A DNA stretch of 55,165 nt from Bacillota bacterium (GTDB lineage Bacteria; Bacillota; Sulfobacillia; Sulfobacillales; JAIMBI01): positions 1 to 55,165 of the forward strand of contig JAJZWS010000015.1 of NCBI GenBank assembly GCA_021846565.1. The letters run 5' to 3'. Below, in pieces: positions 43,857 to 52,897 of this stretch (position 1 is the first letter of the stretch; each line of letters opens with the position of its first letter). A program made the position numbers and the translations under genes. The notes beneath the pieces were generated by a model, which was given only the letters and a program-made list of their open reading frames with translations, ran no database searches and was not told the origin of the DNA.

Positions 43857-44390
43857 TTATAGCGGCGCGGGCGGGCGTCCCGACCCCTGGCGGGCCCACT
43901 CCAGCGCACGCACTTCCAGAGCCGCTACGTACGGCCTTTTCGCCGGACTGTACTCATGCGTGTCGCGGTACGCCTGGGGCCAGTCCCGCCTTGAAGGAGC
44001 CGTAGGCGTCGCGCTCCGCGGCGACGCTTCGCAGGTAATCGCGCACCGCCAGATGCCGCGCGATATCGGGGTCGCCCCGCTGGTAGACGTGCAGATGATG
44101 CGAGCGGGCGGATCCGCCCTTCAGAAACAGACGGCGGCCGAAAATCCCGTGCGGTCCGGCGGCCTCATACCCTAGGGCCGCCAGCTCCCGTGGGCGCTCG
44201 TCGAAGGGGTGAAGTCGTGCACCGCCGCTAGGATGTCAATCACCGGCTTGGCGGGCAGGCCGGGGGCGGCGGTGCTGCCGAAGTGCTCGACGAAAACCAG
44301 GTGCAGCGGAAGAGCGTCGATGAGCGCCGCACGCGCGCACTCAAACGCGACCGCCCACTGGGGAGTGTACGCGGTGAGGCGGACGTTCAT
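43857..44390 (-). pseudogene. GrpB family (UPF0157) protein, two frameshifts
   Basis: It starts MNVRLTAYTPQWAVAFECAR and has the GrpB core VFVEHFGSTAAPGLPAKPVIDIL, then a TAG near 44172. The rest lies in two other frames: ELAALGYEAAGPHGIFGRRL with SHHLHVYQRGDPDIARHLAV, and finally AYRDTHEYSPAKRPYVAALE. Rejoined it is a standard GrpB-like nucleotidyltransferase-fold protein of about 175 residues, whose role is unknown. Confidence 0.82.
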
Positions 44391-44466
44391 AGGGCGACCC
44401 GCCGCCATGGCCCGCTCTGCCCGGACGCGACACGCCCCATGGGGCTCCTGACCCGGCCGACGCGAG

Positions 44467-45117
44467 TCATCTCGGACCCGCCTCTACGGACTCGCCCACC
44501 GCCAAGCGGCGCACCTCCACCCCCAGCACCTCTGCTTCGTGGGCCAGCGTCTCATCCAACACTCGAAGCCCCCAATCACTAAGGAGGCCATCGTGGATGG
44601 CCAGCGCGCGGCGGGGCTTGACTGCCCGCAGATATCGGATGAGGTCGGACATCGTCATCCACGGCGCCTGCCCAGGCACCAGCAGCGTCCCCACATCCAA
44701 CACCGGCAGCGCGTCGCCAGGATGCAGCACGTCGCCATCCACCAGAAACCCGACGTTGTCGACCGGGGGAAGGTCGGGGTGGCTCACGTGATGCTTCTCG
44801 CCCACCACCGACACGTCAAAACCCGCGGCCGTGAACGTCTCGCCATTTCGCACGACCCTGACACGGTCTGCCACCGGCGTCAGGTGGCGGGCCACCCCGG
44901 GACAGGTGTAGACGGTAAGCTGGGGGTTGGCCGCCATCGCGGCCACGAGGCGGTCCCAGTCAACATGATCAAAGTGCTCGTGGGTGATGAGCACGTGGTC
45001 CACACCGGCAAAAATGCCGCCTTGCGGACTCATGACGCCGGGGTCGATGACCAGTGCCTCGCGCCCGTTGTCAATCCGGACGCAGGCGTGGCCAAACTTC
45101 GTGATGCTAAGGCTCAA
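44467..45117 (-). CDS. Metallo-beta-lactamase-fold hydrolase (UlaG-like)
   Basis: A 216-residue MBL-fold protein. It starts LSLSITKFGHACVRIDNG, with the metal motif VLITHEHFDHVDWDRL and further ligands in GEKHHVSHPDLP, GDVLHPGD and ALAIHDGLLSDWG. This arrangement is the UlaG/YfhG-like branch, often lactonases or phosphodiesterases of unknown substrate. TTG at 45117 is preferred because GGGGGAGGG stands nine bases upstream. A longer ORF extends to 45483 but without family sequence. Confidence 0.87.
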   Translation of the reverse strand: MSLSITKFGHACVRIDNGREALVIDPGVMSPQGGIFAGVDHVLITHEHFDHVDWDRLVAAMAANPQLTVYTCPGVARHLTPVADRVRVVRNGETFTAAGFDVSVVGEKHHVSHPDLPPVDNVGFLVDGDVLHPGDALPVLDVGTLLVPGQAPWMTMSDLIRYLRAVKPRRALAIHDGLLSDWGLRVLDETLAHEAEVLGVEVRRLAVGESVEAGPR

Positions 45118-45556
45118 CGTGGATCCCTCCCCCTGGCACCATGCCATGACGGCCGTTCCCCGGCAATGGCCCATCCCCCAACGCGGTGGGAGTGTTTCCG
45201 GTCCCGTAAACCGGGGACGGGCCCCTGGGTGCCCGTTGTCAGGTCGGCTCGTCTGCGGTAGGTGGGCAACACCGGTCGCAAGGTCTGGCTGGGCCCACGA
45301 GCTCGCTGCGGGCTCCCCGCCCTGGGGCTGGTGGCGGCGTGGGTCCCGCGAGGACGCGCAATGGACCGGATGCCCCGCCAGGTTCCGTGCCGATTGGGGG
45401 GCACTGCTCCCGGGTCCCTGTGCGTCGCTCGCTCGGGTGTGCGGCCGACGGGGACAAGCGCCGTACCGACAAGGGGGTGACAATGGTGTAATGTGACCGA
45501 AGCGCGGCTAGGCCACGCTGTCGGCATCGGGCGGCCCACATCCGGGGAGGGGATGC
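45118..45556. other. About 440 bases without a recognised gene
   Basis: This stretch lies between divergent genes. No family-like reading frame is seen. Near the right end, GGTGACA and TGTGACC (about 45477-45499) form an imperfect inverted repeat with a 9-base centre that might be an operator. Confidence 0.4.
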
Positions 45557-46705
45557 ATGCAACCCGATGGCAGGAGAGGGGAACGGCCTTTGGACATCAT
45601 CCTGAACAGCGACCGTCCCCCGCGGAGTCCCTGGGGCGGGATGCGACACCGCGTGTCGCCCCGCGATCCACGGTGGGCGAGCCTGCGGTCAACTTTTCCC
45701 GGGGCGCCGGACCTGCCGGAGGGGAATTGGTACTGGATGCGCGCCCCGGCCCCCGACGCATCCCAAGCGTGGCGGGTCGCCATGCCGGACACCGGCAGCC
45801 ACGATGGCCGGCAGGAATTCCTGCACCACGTGCTGGCGTTCCCGGCGCTCCACGACCCCTCGGTGGTTCGCGAGCTTGTGCGCCGCCCGCTGGTTTTTTG
45901 GCAAAGCGACGTCCTGTTTGTGTTCTCGCCTCCGGGCGAGGCCGTCACACGGATTCGCTTTGCGGGGAGCCAGGGAGCCCAGAGGTCTTGGTGGCGGCGC
46001 GTCATCAGCACTGGAGTGGCCGTGCTGGCGAAACTGAAGCTCCTGCTGGTGTTTGGCTCGGTGTTGGTGACCATGGGCCTCTATGCCCTGTTGCTGGGCT
46101 GGCCATTTGCCATCGGGTTTGTCGCGCTGATAGCCTGTCATGAGATGGGGCATGTGGTGGCAGCCCGCCGCCGCCACATGAAAACCAGTTTGCCCATCTT
46201 TCTTCCGTTTCTGGGCGCCTTCATTGGGCTGCGTCAACGACCCCAGGATGCCAGCGAAGAAGCGTTTTTGGGCATTGCCGGACCCGTCTTTGGGCTGGCC
46301 GCCACCGGCGTGGCCGCGCTGCTGTGGGCAGTGACGAGCGACCCATTCTGGGCGGCGCTCGCCAGCGCCGGCTTCCTGATTCACGTGTTCAACCTCATGC
46401 CAGTGCTGCCGCTGGACGGTGGGCGCACCGTCGGGTTCTGGCGCTGGCTGGCATGGATTCCCGGAGGCTTGGGCGCCCTGGCCGTTCTGTTCTACCGCCC
46501 CACGCCCCCCCACTGGCAGTTTGACCCGGTGGCCGTGTTGCTCATCGCCTTGGTCATTTGGTCCCTCTCGGTGGAGCCGCGCAACCGACCCGGAGGCTAT
46601 ACCGACATCGGGGCCCGAGCCCGCTGGGGATACACGGCGCTCTGGGCGGCGCTCTTGGCCGTCAGCGTGATTGGCTATGTGACGTTGGGCGCGTACGCCA
46701 TATGA
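45557..46705 (+). CDS. Site-2 protease family membrane metalloprotease (M50)
   Basis: A 382-residue protein. A ~145-residue cytosolic N-terminal domain precedes about six membrane helices. The zinc site is HEMGH at residues 195-199 in IACHEMGHVVAARRR, and the third ligand is in NLMPVLPLDGGRTVGFW. LPIFLPFLGAFIGLRQRPQ and AGPVFGLAATGVAAL are typical of this family. Such enzymes cleave membrane-spanning regulators or process stress proteins. GGGGAGGGG precedes the ATG. No anti-sigma factor is adjacent. Confidence 0.92.
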   Translation: MQPDGRRGERPLDIILNSDRPPRSPWGGMRHRVSPRDPRWASLRSTFPGAPDLPEGNWYWMRAPAPDASQAWRVAMPDTGSHDGRQEFLHHVLAFPALHDPSVVRELVRRPLVFWQSDVLFVFSPPGEAVTRIRFAGSQGAQRSWWRRVISTGVAVLAKLKLLLVFGSVLVTMGLYALLLGWPFAIGFVALIACHEMGHVVAARRRHMKTSLPIFLPFLGAFIGLRQRPQDASEEAFLGIAGPVFGLAATGVAALLWAVTSDPFWAALASAGFLIHVFNLMPVLPLDGGRTVGFWRWLAWIPGGLGALAVLFYRPTPPHWQFDPVAVLLIALVIWSLSVEPRNRPGGYTDIGARARWGYTALWAALLAVSVIGYVTLGAYAI

Positions 46706-46750
46706 CTCGCGGAGGCGCCCCCGGGGCCTATCAGAGCGTCAGCCGCACGG

Positions 46751-47212
46751 TCATGGCGTCGGCGGCCGCCACTCGCGGACTATCTCCCCCTCTAAGACTT
46801 CGCCTGTCGGCATAAAGCCCAGCGACGCATACAGCGCCTCCGCCGCCTGATTGTCCGGCTCGTAGGAAATGCGCATGGGGCCGGGCCGCTCGTGCTGGAT
46901 GCGCTCCATCAGGGCAAGCATGGCGGCCCGGCCCACCCCGCGCCGTTGAAACCGCGCGTCACTCATCAGGCGGTCGATCCATGGCAGTTCGGAAGGCAGA
47001 TGCGGGCCATACGTGGCGAACCCTACCAGGGCTTGGGGAACGGCCGCCTCATAGATGGCCAGCGGCACGTAGCGGTCAAAAATTTTCGCCTGGGCGAGGG
47101 AAAACAGGTTGCTCGCCACAAAGTGCCTCTGATCCTCCGCCACTTGCAGCTGGATAACCTCCAGCCAGTTGGTGGCATCCACCGGCCTGAGCACCGCGCG
47201 ACCCATGTTCAT
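46751..47212 (-). CDS. GNAT acetyltransferase (spermidine acetyltransferase-like)
   Basis: A 153-residue GNAT protein. LRPVDATNWLEVIQLQVAEDQRHFVASN and SLAQAKIFDRYVPLAIYE are typical of BltD/SpeG-like diamine acetyltransferases. The acetyl-CoA loop is ARFQRRGVGRAAMLALMER, and YEPDNQAAEALYASLGF follows. It probably acetylates polyamines or a similar amine. AAGGGCTAGGG upstream of the ATG is a modest ribosome-binding site. Confidence 0.87.
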   Translation of the reverse strand: MNMGRAVLRPVDATNWLEVIQLQVAEDQRHFVASNLFSLAQAKIFDRYVPLAIYEAAVPQALVGFATYGPHLPSELPWIDRLMSDARFQRRGVGRAAMLALMERIQHERPGPMRISYEPDNQAAEALYASLGFMPTGEVLEGEIVREWRPPTP

Positions 47213-47313
47213 CCATCCCTAGCCCTTCACTACGACATACGACCCGACGCCGCCCGAGAGAACCGGTCACAGCATAGCACCGGGCCCGCTGGACTCCGGC
47301 CGCACCGGAAGAC

Positions 47314-48402
47314 GTGGTGGACCGCGAGGACTTCATGGTCGAGGCGGTGGAGCGGCTCTTTATGGGCAACAACGTCATGGTGGCGGGCCCACGGCGCATC
47401 GGCAAGTCCAGCGTCGCGGGCGAGGTTCGGCGGCGTCTTCAGTCGCGTGGTGCGTACACGGCCTACGTCGATTTGTTTCGCACCAGCTCGCTCGAGGAGC
47501 TGGCGACGCGCCTCTTGGAATCCGTGCTGGCCAACCGGACGGGCCCGCTGGCCGCGGTGGCCCGCGGGGTACAGGACCTCAGGCGCATGTTGGCCCAGGC
47601 GCGGGTGTCGGCGACGATCCACGACCTGGACTTGGCCGTGGCGCTGTTGGAGCGCCCCCATGGCTTCCCGGCCGACACGTTTGAGCTGGCGCTCTCCACG
47701 GCCGACCGGCTGGCCAAGCACGACCAGCGCCGCGTAGTGCTGGTGTTTGACGAATTCCAGGACATCGACCAGTTGGGCGGGGTGAGCCTGCAAAAACGCA
47801 TGCGGTCGGTTCTGCAGCAGCAATCCCATACCGCGTGTCTCTTTCTCGGCAGCCAGGCCGATCTTATGGAGAAGCTGTTTGGGAGCCCCCGAGCCGTCTT
47901 CTTTCGCTTTGCCCTTCCCATGCACCTGCCTCCCACTCCCTGGGCGGCGTGGGCGGCGTATCTCGTCGACCGGCTCGCCGCCCAGCATGTGACCATCGAC
48001 GAGCCGGCGCTGGCGCTGCTGGCGGAGAAGACGGGCGGCCACCCGCACGGCGTGATGGTCGTGATGGACGCCGCCCTCATGCGGACGCGCCTGGCCGGAA
48101 CGGCGGCCATTACCGCGGACGACGTCCTGTATGGATACGCGTCCGCCTTAGACACGCTGGGGGGCCTCTACGCGCAGCAGTGGATCGCCGTCCGCGCCCG
48201 CCGCAACGCGCCGCGCGTCCTGATGGCGGTGGCCGAGGGCCGCCCCCCGTACGCCAACCGGGAAACGTCGGCGGGCAGCGTGGCCAAGGCCATCACCTGG
48301 CTGACGACCGAGGGGCTCATCGCGTCGTCGGCCCGCGGCGAGCACCACGTCGTGGAGCCGATGTTTGCCGCGTGGCTGAAAACCTTGCACGGGGCTCCGT
48401 AA
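47314..48402 (+). CDS. P-loop ATPase with winged-helix C-terminus (archaeal-ATPase/STAND-like)
   Basis: A 362-residue ATPase. Walker A is VAGPRRIGKSSVAGEV, Walker B is VVLVFDEFQDIDQLG. FLGSQADLMEKLFGSPRAVFFRFALPMHLPP is the sensor-1 region and its follow-on in the MNS/ARCH-type ATPases. The C-terminal ~80 residues (AVAEGRPPYANRE..., TWLTTEGLIASSARGEHHVVEPMFAAWL) form a winged helix. No partner gene (for example a DUF234 nuclease) is present. The GTG start lacks a strong Shine-Dalgarno site. Function unknown. Confidence 0.87.
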   Translation: MVDREDFMVEAVERLFMGNNVMVAGPRRIGKSSVAGEVRRRLQSRGAYTAYVDLFRTSSLEELATRLLESVLANRTGPLAAVARGVQDLRRMLAQARVSATIHDLDLAVALLERPHGFPADTFELALSTADRLAKHDQRRVVLVFDEFQDIDQLGGVSLQKRMRSVLQQQSHTACLFLGSQADLMEKLFGSPRAVFFRFALPMHLPPTPWAAWAAYLVDRLAAQHVTIDEPALALLAEKTGGHPHGVMVVMDAALMRTRLAGTAAITADDVLYGYASALDTLGGLYAQQWIAVRARRNAPRVLMAVAEGRPPYANRETSAGSVAKAITWLTTEGLIASSARGEHHVVEPMFAAWLKTLHGAP

Positions 48403-48467
48403 CCGACGCGCATCACCAGGCGCCGCGTGGTGGGCTTATGTAAAGACCGTCTGGCTACGCTGCCGGC

Positions 48468-49250
48468 TTATCGCCGATGGTCGCGGCAGTACGCCCACTG
48501 CGCCTCGTGCGCGCGCGTGAGCCAGGGCAGGGTGAGGCGCGCATCCTGCGACGCGCGCCCCTGCTCCAGGTCGTCCAGGTACCCCATGTCCTGCTCCAGG
48601 CGGTGGCGAAAGGCTTGGTTGTCAGCCACCTGACCGTGGCCCGGCACCACGACCGCCACCTCCACCAGCGCCGCGAAGCGCTCCAACGCCCGCCGGTAGT
48701 CGCCCACGGGGTCCGGCTCCTCGGTGTCCAGGAGGGGCACCTCAATGTCGGACAGCAGGTCGCCCGCCACCAGCACGTGCACCTCCGGCAGCCACAAGGC
48801 CGCCGCACCGGCGGCATGGGCATTGTGCGCCAGCACGTGGACTGTCGGGCCCGGCCATGGGATCGCCCCGGCCCCCGGCGGCAGCGGGGTGAGCTGCCCA
48901 AACAGCGCCAGATCGTGGCCGGGGGCGGCGGCCTCCACGCCCGCCACCATCCCGTCGCGCGCCGTCTCCGCGATGTGGACGGCGCGCGCCGTGGCATAGC
49001 GCGGCGCCGTCCCCAGCGCGCGGCACCACAGCACGTGATCCCAGTGGGGATGAGTCGAAAACCCGCACGCCACGTCGAGGCCCCGAGAGCCCAACTCCGC
49101 GGCGAGGGACGCGAGATCGGCGGCGGACACGGCGGGATCCACCACCAGGCACTCGCCGTCGGTCCCCATCACCACGGTCGTGGTGGTGCTGTAGAGCTCA
49201 TGCGTGGCGACCAAGACCCCTCGAGCCACTTCCTGCAGCGTGGATGCCAT
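48468..49250 (-). CDS. Metallo-beta-lactamase-fold hydrolase
   Basis: A 260-residue MBL-fold enzyme. FSTHPHWDHVLWC is the metal motif (HxHxDH with Trp), later ligands are in HNAHAAGAAALW, VAGDLLSDIEVPLLD and VVPGHGQVADNQA. N-terminal GVLVATHELYSTTTTVVMGTDGECLVVDP is usual for this group. The ATG is set by GGGAGG nine bases upstream. Substrate unknown. Confidence 0.9.
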   Translation of the reverse strand: MASTLQEVARGVLVATHELYSTTTTVVMGTDGECLVVDPAVSAADLASLAAELGSRGLDVACGFSTHPHWDHVLWCRALGTAPRYATARAVHIAETARDGMVAGVEAAAPGHDLALFGQLTPLPPGAGAIPWPGPTVHVLAHNAHAAGAAALWLPEVHVLVAGDLLSDIEVPLLDTEEPDPVGDYRRALERFAALVEVAVVVPGHGQVADNQAFRHRLEQDMGYLDDLEQGRASQDARLTLPWLTRAHEAQWAYCRDHRR

Positions 49251-49364
49251 AACGAATACCTCCCAGGTGATAAGTGCGGGCGCGGCCACACTCTGGACGA
49301 CATCGTGCGGCCCACGCCACCTGCGGTCAACGGGTGGGGAGGCGGCGGGCACCGGATCGGACGG

Positions 49365-50223
49365 TCAGTCGGAAGCCCGGTACACCGGGCTTGCTTCGCG
49401 CAGGACGTCCCCGAGGTGGCCCACGGGTCCCAGATGCGCGAGCTTCTCGGGATTGATCACGGCCCGAATCACGTGGACCCGCTCGTCCACGATGGCGAGG
49501 GACTAGGTGTTAAGCACCCTGCCCTCCCGGTCCAAGAAAATGGCGCCTGGCGCCCGTTTAGGGCGTGCTCCTCCAGAACGCCCCCGAGCCGGCCGGCTCC
49601 CACGATGGGCTGCCACCGCAGGGCGTGGGGCCCCTGTCGCCCACGGGGCGGACGTCGGCGCCTAAAACGTTTGCAGCGCGGCCACGTCCCTCGCTCGGAA
49701 GGCGTCGAAGAACCGCCGGGCCAGCTCGGCACGGTTTCCCGTGTCGGCCGGGAATCGCGGGCGGCCCACGTGCAGGTGGCGGCGGGCCCACCGCCAGCTG
49801 GCGGCACGCGGCTTCGGATCGTCCCACCGACGAGGCAATCTCCGTGAATTCAAACCCACACACCTCGCGCAGGACAAACACCGCCCGCTCCCGACGGCTT
49901 AAGCGCTCCAAGATGACCAGAGCCGCCATCGACAAGGAGTCCGCCAGCTCCACCGCACGCGCTGGGTCCTCGTACGGGTCGGTCAGCAGGGGGCCGGAAA
50001 CCAGGGTCCCACGTAGGTCTCCCGGCGCACGCGGGCGGACCGCAGCCCGAGCGTCACGGTGCCCGCCAAAAAAGCTTTGGCCGCGGTGGGCACGGTCGGC
50101 GAAGCGTCGTACCCGGCACGCTTCCTGGACCGCGTCCTCGGCGTCGCTCACGCTGGCCCGCATCCGAAACGCGATGGCAAACCGCATCGGGGCGCACGCC
50201 TCGAACTCCTCCCCCGGCTTCAC
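49365..50223 (-). pseudogene. ECF41-type (SigJ-like) sigma factor, decayed
   Basis: The GTG at 50223 overlaps the stop of the epimerase gene. Sigma region 2 is recognisable (FEACAPMRFAIAFRMRASVSDAEDAVQEA), then in another frame TAAKAFLAGTVT and LRSARARRETYVGPW, and back in the first frame ELADSLSMAALVILERLSRRERAVFVLREVCGFEFTEIASSVGRSEAACRQLA (region 4). The SnoaL-like extension typical of ECF41 is seen in pieces: ELARRFFDAFRARDVAAL, QPIVGAGRLGGVL, and after a TAG, VINPEKLAHLGPVGHL. The frameshifts, a stop and an internal deletion make it non-functional. Confidence 0.85.
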
Positions 50224-51143
50224 GACAAGCCCTCTCGGACGCCATCGCGCCACGAGGGATGCCTCAGCACCCACCCCAGCTCCCCCTTGGGCCTGGCGTC
50301 GGAAAAGCCGCGCCCCTCGGTCATCATCGCCACCGCCACGTCCCCGGCCAGCACCCGGACCAGCCACCCCGGGACGCGCATCGGGCGCTTCGCGCTACAG
50401 CACCCCGCGAGGTGGGGCAGCCACGCAGCGGCAGGAGCAGGTTCCTCGTCGACCCTGTTAACAACGCCCCGCGTCGCCAACTCCACAGCCAGCACGGTGG
50501 CGCTGGCCGCGTCGTCGACAGGCACCCACGAGCAGTGGCCCTGGCGCCCACCCACCACCGGAAACTGTCGCTGGCGCACCAGCGTCACCTGATCATCGGT
50601 GGCGCCGGGGCCGTACAGACCGCCGTACCGCAGGACGGTGCCCCCCGTCCCGAGGACGGCCTCCTCCAGGTGGCGCACGGCCACCATCACCGGCTCGGCC
50701 GCCGTCCCCGCGTAAAGGTCCAACCGAAGAGCCGCCGTCTTCACCCATCCGCCCTGCCGAATGCCGCTCCAGCTGGCGCAGCTCTGCGCGACCAGGTGGG
50801 GTACGCCCGCCGCGGCCGCCGCGGTCACCAGATGATCGGTCCCCTCGGTGCGGAGCCGGTTGGTCACCGCGAACCACCGGTCCATGTGCTTCATATCGGG
50901 CCGCCTCCCCCCGATGGCGGTCATCTGGGGGACAATCACGTCCGGGTGCGCTTGGGCCACCACCTCGCCGACCGCCATGGCGTTTAAGCCGTCCATCACG
51001 GCGGCATCCGCACCCATGTGCTCTATGGCGGCCCGCTTGGCCGCGCTCTGCGTGGTGGCCGTCACCTAGTGGCCCCGCAGCACCAGCTCGGGCACCAGCC
51101 GCCGCCCCATGACCCCGGTTCCCCCCGCCACGAAAACCCGCAT
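50220..51143 (-). pseudogene. NAD(P)-dependent epimerase/dehydratase (SDR), in-frame amber stop
   Basis: The ATG at 51143 follows GGGAGGG and opens MRVFVAGGTGVMGRRLVPELVLRGH, a Rossmann motif. A single TAG at 51066-51068 interrupts at residue 26, where a polar residue such as Gln (CAG) is expected. The same frame continues VTATTQSAAKRAAIEHMGADAAVMDGLN to a normal end at 50220 (about 308 residues). It is the classical partner gene of ECF41 sigma factors (decarboxylase, oxidoreductase or epimerase). A restart at the GTG right after the stop would lack the NAD-binding loop. Confidence 0.85.
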
Positions 51144-51181
51144 CCCCATCCCTCCCGCATCACGTCTCGATCCAATCGTCA

Positions 51182-51208
51182 GACGAGACGGCGCGGCCGG
51201 GTGTGACA
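51182..51208 (-). promoter_or_regulatory. ECF41-type promoter, exact consensus
   Basis: On the minus strand TGTCACA (51208-51202) and CGTC (51185-51182) are separated by exactly 16 bases, the motif I recall as conserved upstream of ECF41-controlled genes. It lies 39 bases before the epimerase start, so the sigma factor would have driven its own operon. The site survives although the sigma gene is broken. Confidence 0.82.
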
Positions 51209-51388
51209 TCGGGCGGCGAGTGCGGGGGGTCGACCAAACACTGCGTGCCTTGGATGCGGCGCGATCGGTGCTGGCGCCCATGTTACACCGCCGGAGGTGC
51301 ATGGCCAGCGGGACCATGCTAGAGTCCAGATATCCCCGGCGCCGTTCGACGGGACGAGACGAAGATTAAGAACGAAAGGGCGCTGAAC

Positions 51389-51763
51389 ATGGACGGAGCG
51401 CAGACGGCAACGCTGGCGGAGGACATGGTGCACTCCTATTTCGTCTGCAACCAGGCTCGCTGGCGGCATCCAGAGACCGCGGAGGGGGCTGGCCCCCAGA
51501 GCCCGCCCCGCCCGCCGACTCCACCCCCGGCAGGCGTCGCGGGGTTGGCGCATCCGCGCTCACCCAGAGACCTCTGGGCCGATGTGGATTACGACGTCCA
51601 CCACGACTGGGGCCACCTGTGCCATGCCGTGTCGGTGTTGTCCCACGACCGGATCCTGTCCGTCGCGCGGGAGGTGCTGGGACTTTGGGACCCAATCGTC
51701 GGCAACATCGCCGACGTGGCCACCGACGCCCTGACGGCCGCGTGCCGCGCCACCTCGGCCTAG
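51389..51763 (+). CDS. Hypothetical protein with proline-rich linker
   Basis: A 124-residue product. Codon third positions are strongly G/C-biased as in neighbouring genes. There is a short N-terminal helix (TLAEDMVHSYFVCNQARW), a Pro-rich linker (~35-52), then a His- and Asp-rich segment (DVDYDVHHDWGHLCHAVSVL) and a C-terminal helix. I do not recognise a family; HHDWGHLCHA might bind metal. A weak AAAGGG precedes the ATG. Confidence 0.5.
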   Translation: MDGAQTATLAEDMVHSYFVCNQARWRHPETAEGAGPQSPPRPPTPPPAGVAGLAHPRSPRDLWADVDYDVHHDWGHLCHAVSVLSHDRILSVAREVLGLWDPIVGNIADVATDALTAACRATSA

Positions 51764-51843
51764 TCGAGCTCCGCGGCGGCCGGCACGCCGGGCCAAGGCG
51801 ACCGTCCCCGCGGGCGTGTGCGAGGTAATCGCGTCCGAGCCCG

Positions 51844-52710
51844 CTAGCCGCGCCCATTAAGCTGCTGCAGCCAGGCCACGACCGCCGGCCCCACGATGTC
51901 CGGCCGCTGGGCGTGCGGATAGTGGCCGGCCTCGGGCACCAGCAGCAGATCCGCCCGACCGTTCCCCACCTGCTCCGCCACCCCCCGCGCCTCCACCTCG
52001 GGATCGGCAAAGTTGGGGTCCAGCTCGCCCATGACGACCAGCGTAGGCACCGCCACCCGTGGGAGCAGATTAGCCGCTGAGGCGTGGCGGCTGCGAGCCA
52101 TGCGCGAGAAGCCGCGGGCGTACCCGGGCCGCCGCAGATGGGCCACCCGCTGGGCGCAGTACGCCTCGTAGTCGGCGGGCTTTCTCCCGGCATAAAGGGC
52201 CGGGAGATACGCCCGCCACGTGGCGGCGGCCCACCAGGAGGCGGTGGCGGTCTGCTGCAGCTGGCGCTGCAACCATCCCCCGGGTGTATCGCGCACCAAC
52301 GGCCCCACCAGCACCAGCGCTCCAACCAGAGGGGCGCGCTCGACGGCCACGACCACGGCGGCCGCCGCCCCGGTCGAACTGCCCACGATCACGACGGGAC
52401 GCGTGGGGACACCGGCGTCGGGGGCTTGCAACGTCTCGATGACGGCCGCCACGTCCAGAGCGGTCTCCCCGTCGCCGTAGCGCGCAAACGTCGTGTCACT
52501 GTCCCCGTGGCCACGCAGGTCCATGGTCGCCACGCGGAATCCCGCCGAGGCAAGATCGGGCGCCAAGAAGCGATAGGTGGCCCGGGCGTCGCCCATCCCC
52601 GGCACCAGAACGACCAGCGGGCCCTCGCCCACCACGTCATAGGCCACGCGGCCCCCCGGCCGCGACACAAATCGTGCGACCGCCAGCGCATGCCGGTCCC
52701 TGTTCTTCAT
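51844..52710 (-). CDS. Alpha/beta hydrolase
   Basis: A 288-residue alpha/beta-hydrolase-fold enzyme. The oxyanion-hole region is VVLVPGMGDARATY. The nucleophile elbow is VIVGSSTGAAA (Ser in G-x-S-x-G). The acid is in VMGELDPNFADPE, and the His in VPEAGHYPHAQRP. DLRGHGDSDTTFARYGD is typical of the family. The start is taken at the ATG at 52710; its ribosome-binding site is weak and a longer ORF reaches 52842. Substrate unknown. Confidence 0.88.
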   Translation of the reverse strand: MKNRDRHALAVARFVSRPGGRVAYDVVGEGPLVVLVPGMGDARATYRFLAPDLASAGFRVATMDLRGHGDSDTTFARYGDGETALDVAAVIETLQAPDAGVPTRPVVIVGSSTGAAAAVVVAVERAPLVGALVLVGPLVRDTPGGWLQRQLQQTATASWWAAATWRAYLPALYAGRKPADYEAYCAQRVAHLRRPGYARGFSRMARSRHASAANLLPRVAVPTLVVMGELDPNFADPEVEARGVAEQVGNGRADLLLVPEAGHYPHAQRPDIVGPAVVAWLQQLNGRG

Positions 52711-52897
52711 GGACCCAATGTCTTGAGATTTGACGGTCCTGTCAATCAGGAGAGGCCAGTCTGACCAGCGGCCGGGGATGGCCGGGGCGACCGCAACAAA
52801 TGACAGCTGGCGCGCGGCCAGGAGAGGCTCCCCGGCCTCCAACTTTCCTGCTCGGTGCCTCGTCCTTCACCTGTTACACTGGCCCAGGAGTGATCGC

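Noticed and set aside
45118-45556. Possible riboswitch in the divergent spacer
   Set aside because: Several short stems can be drawn, but no conserved core of a known class could be matched.
51366-52325. 319-codon minus-strand open frame
   Set aside because: It runs in an alternative frame of the alpha/beta hydrolase gene and its product is Arg/Pro/Trp-rich; not coding.
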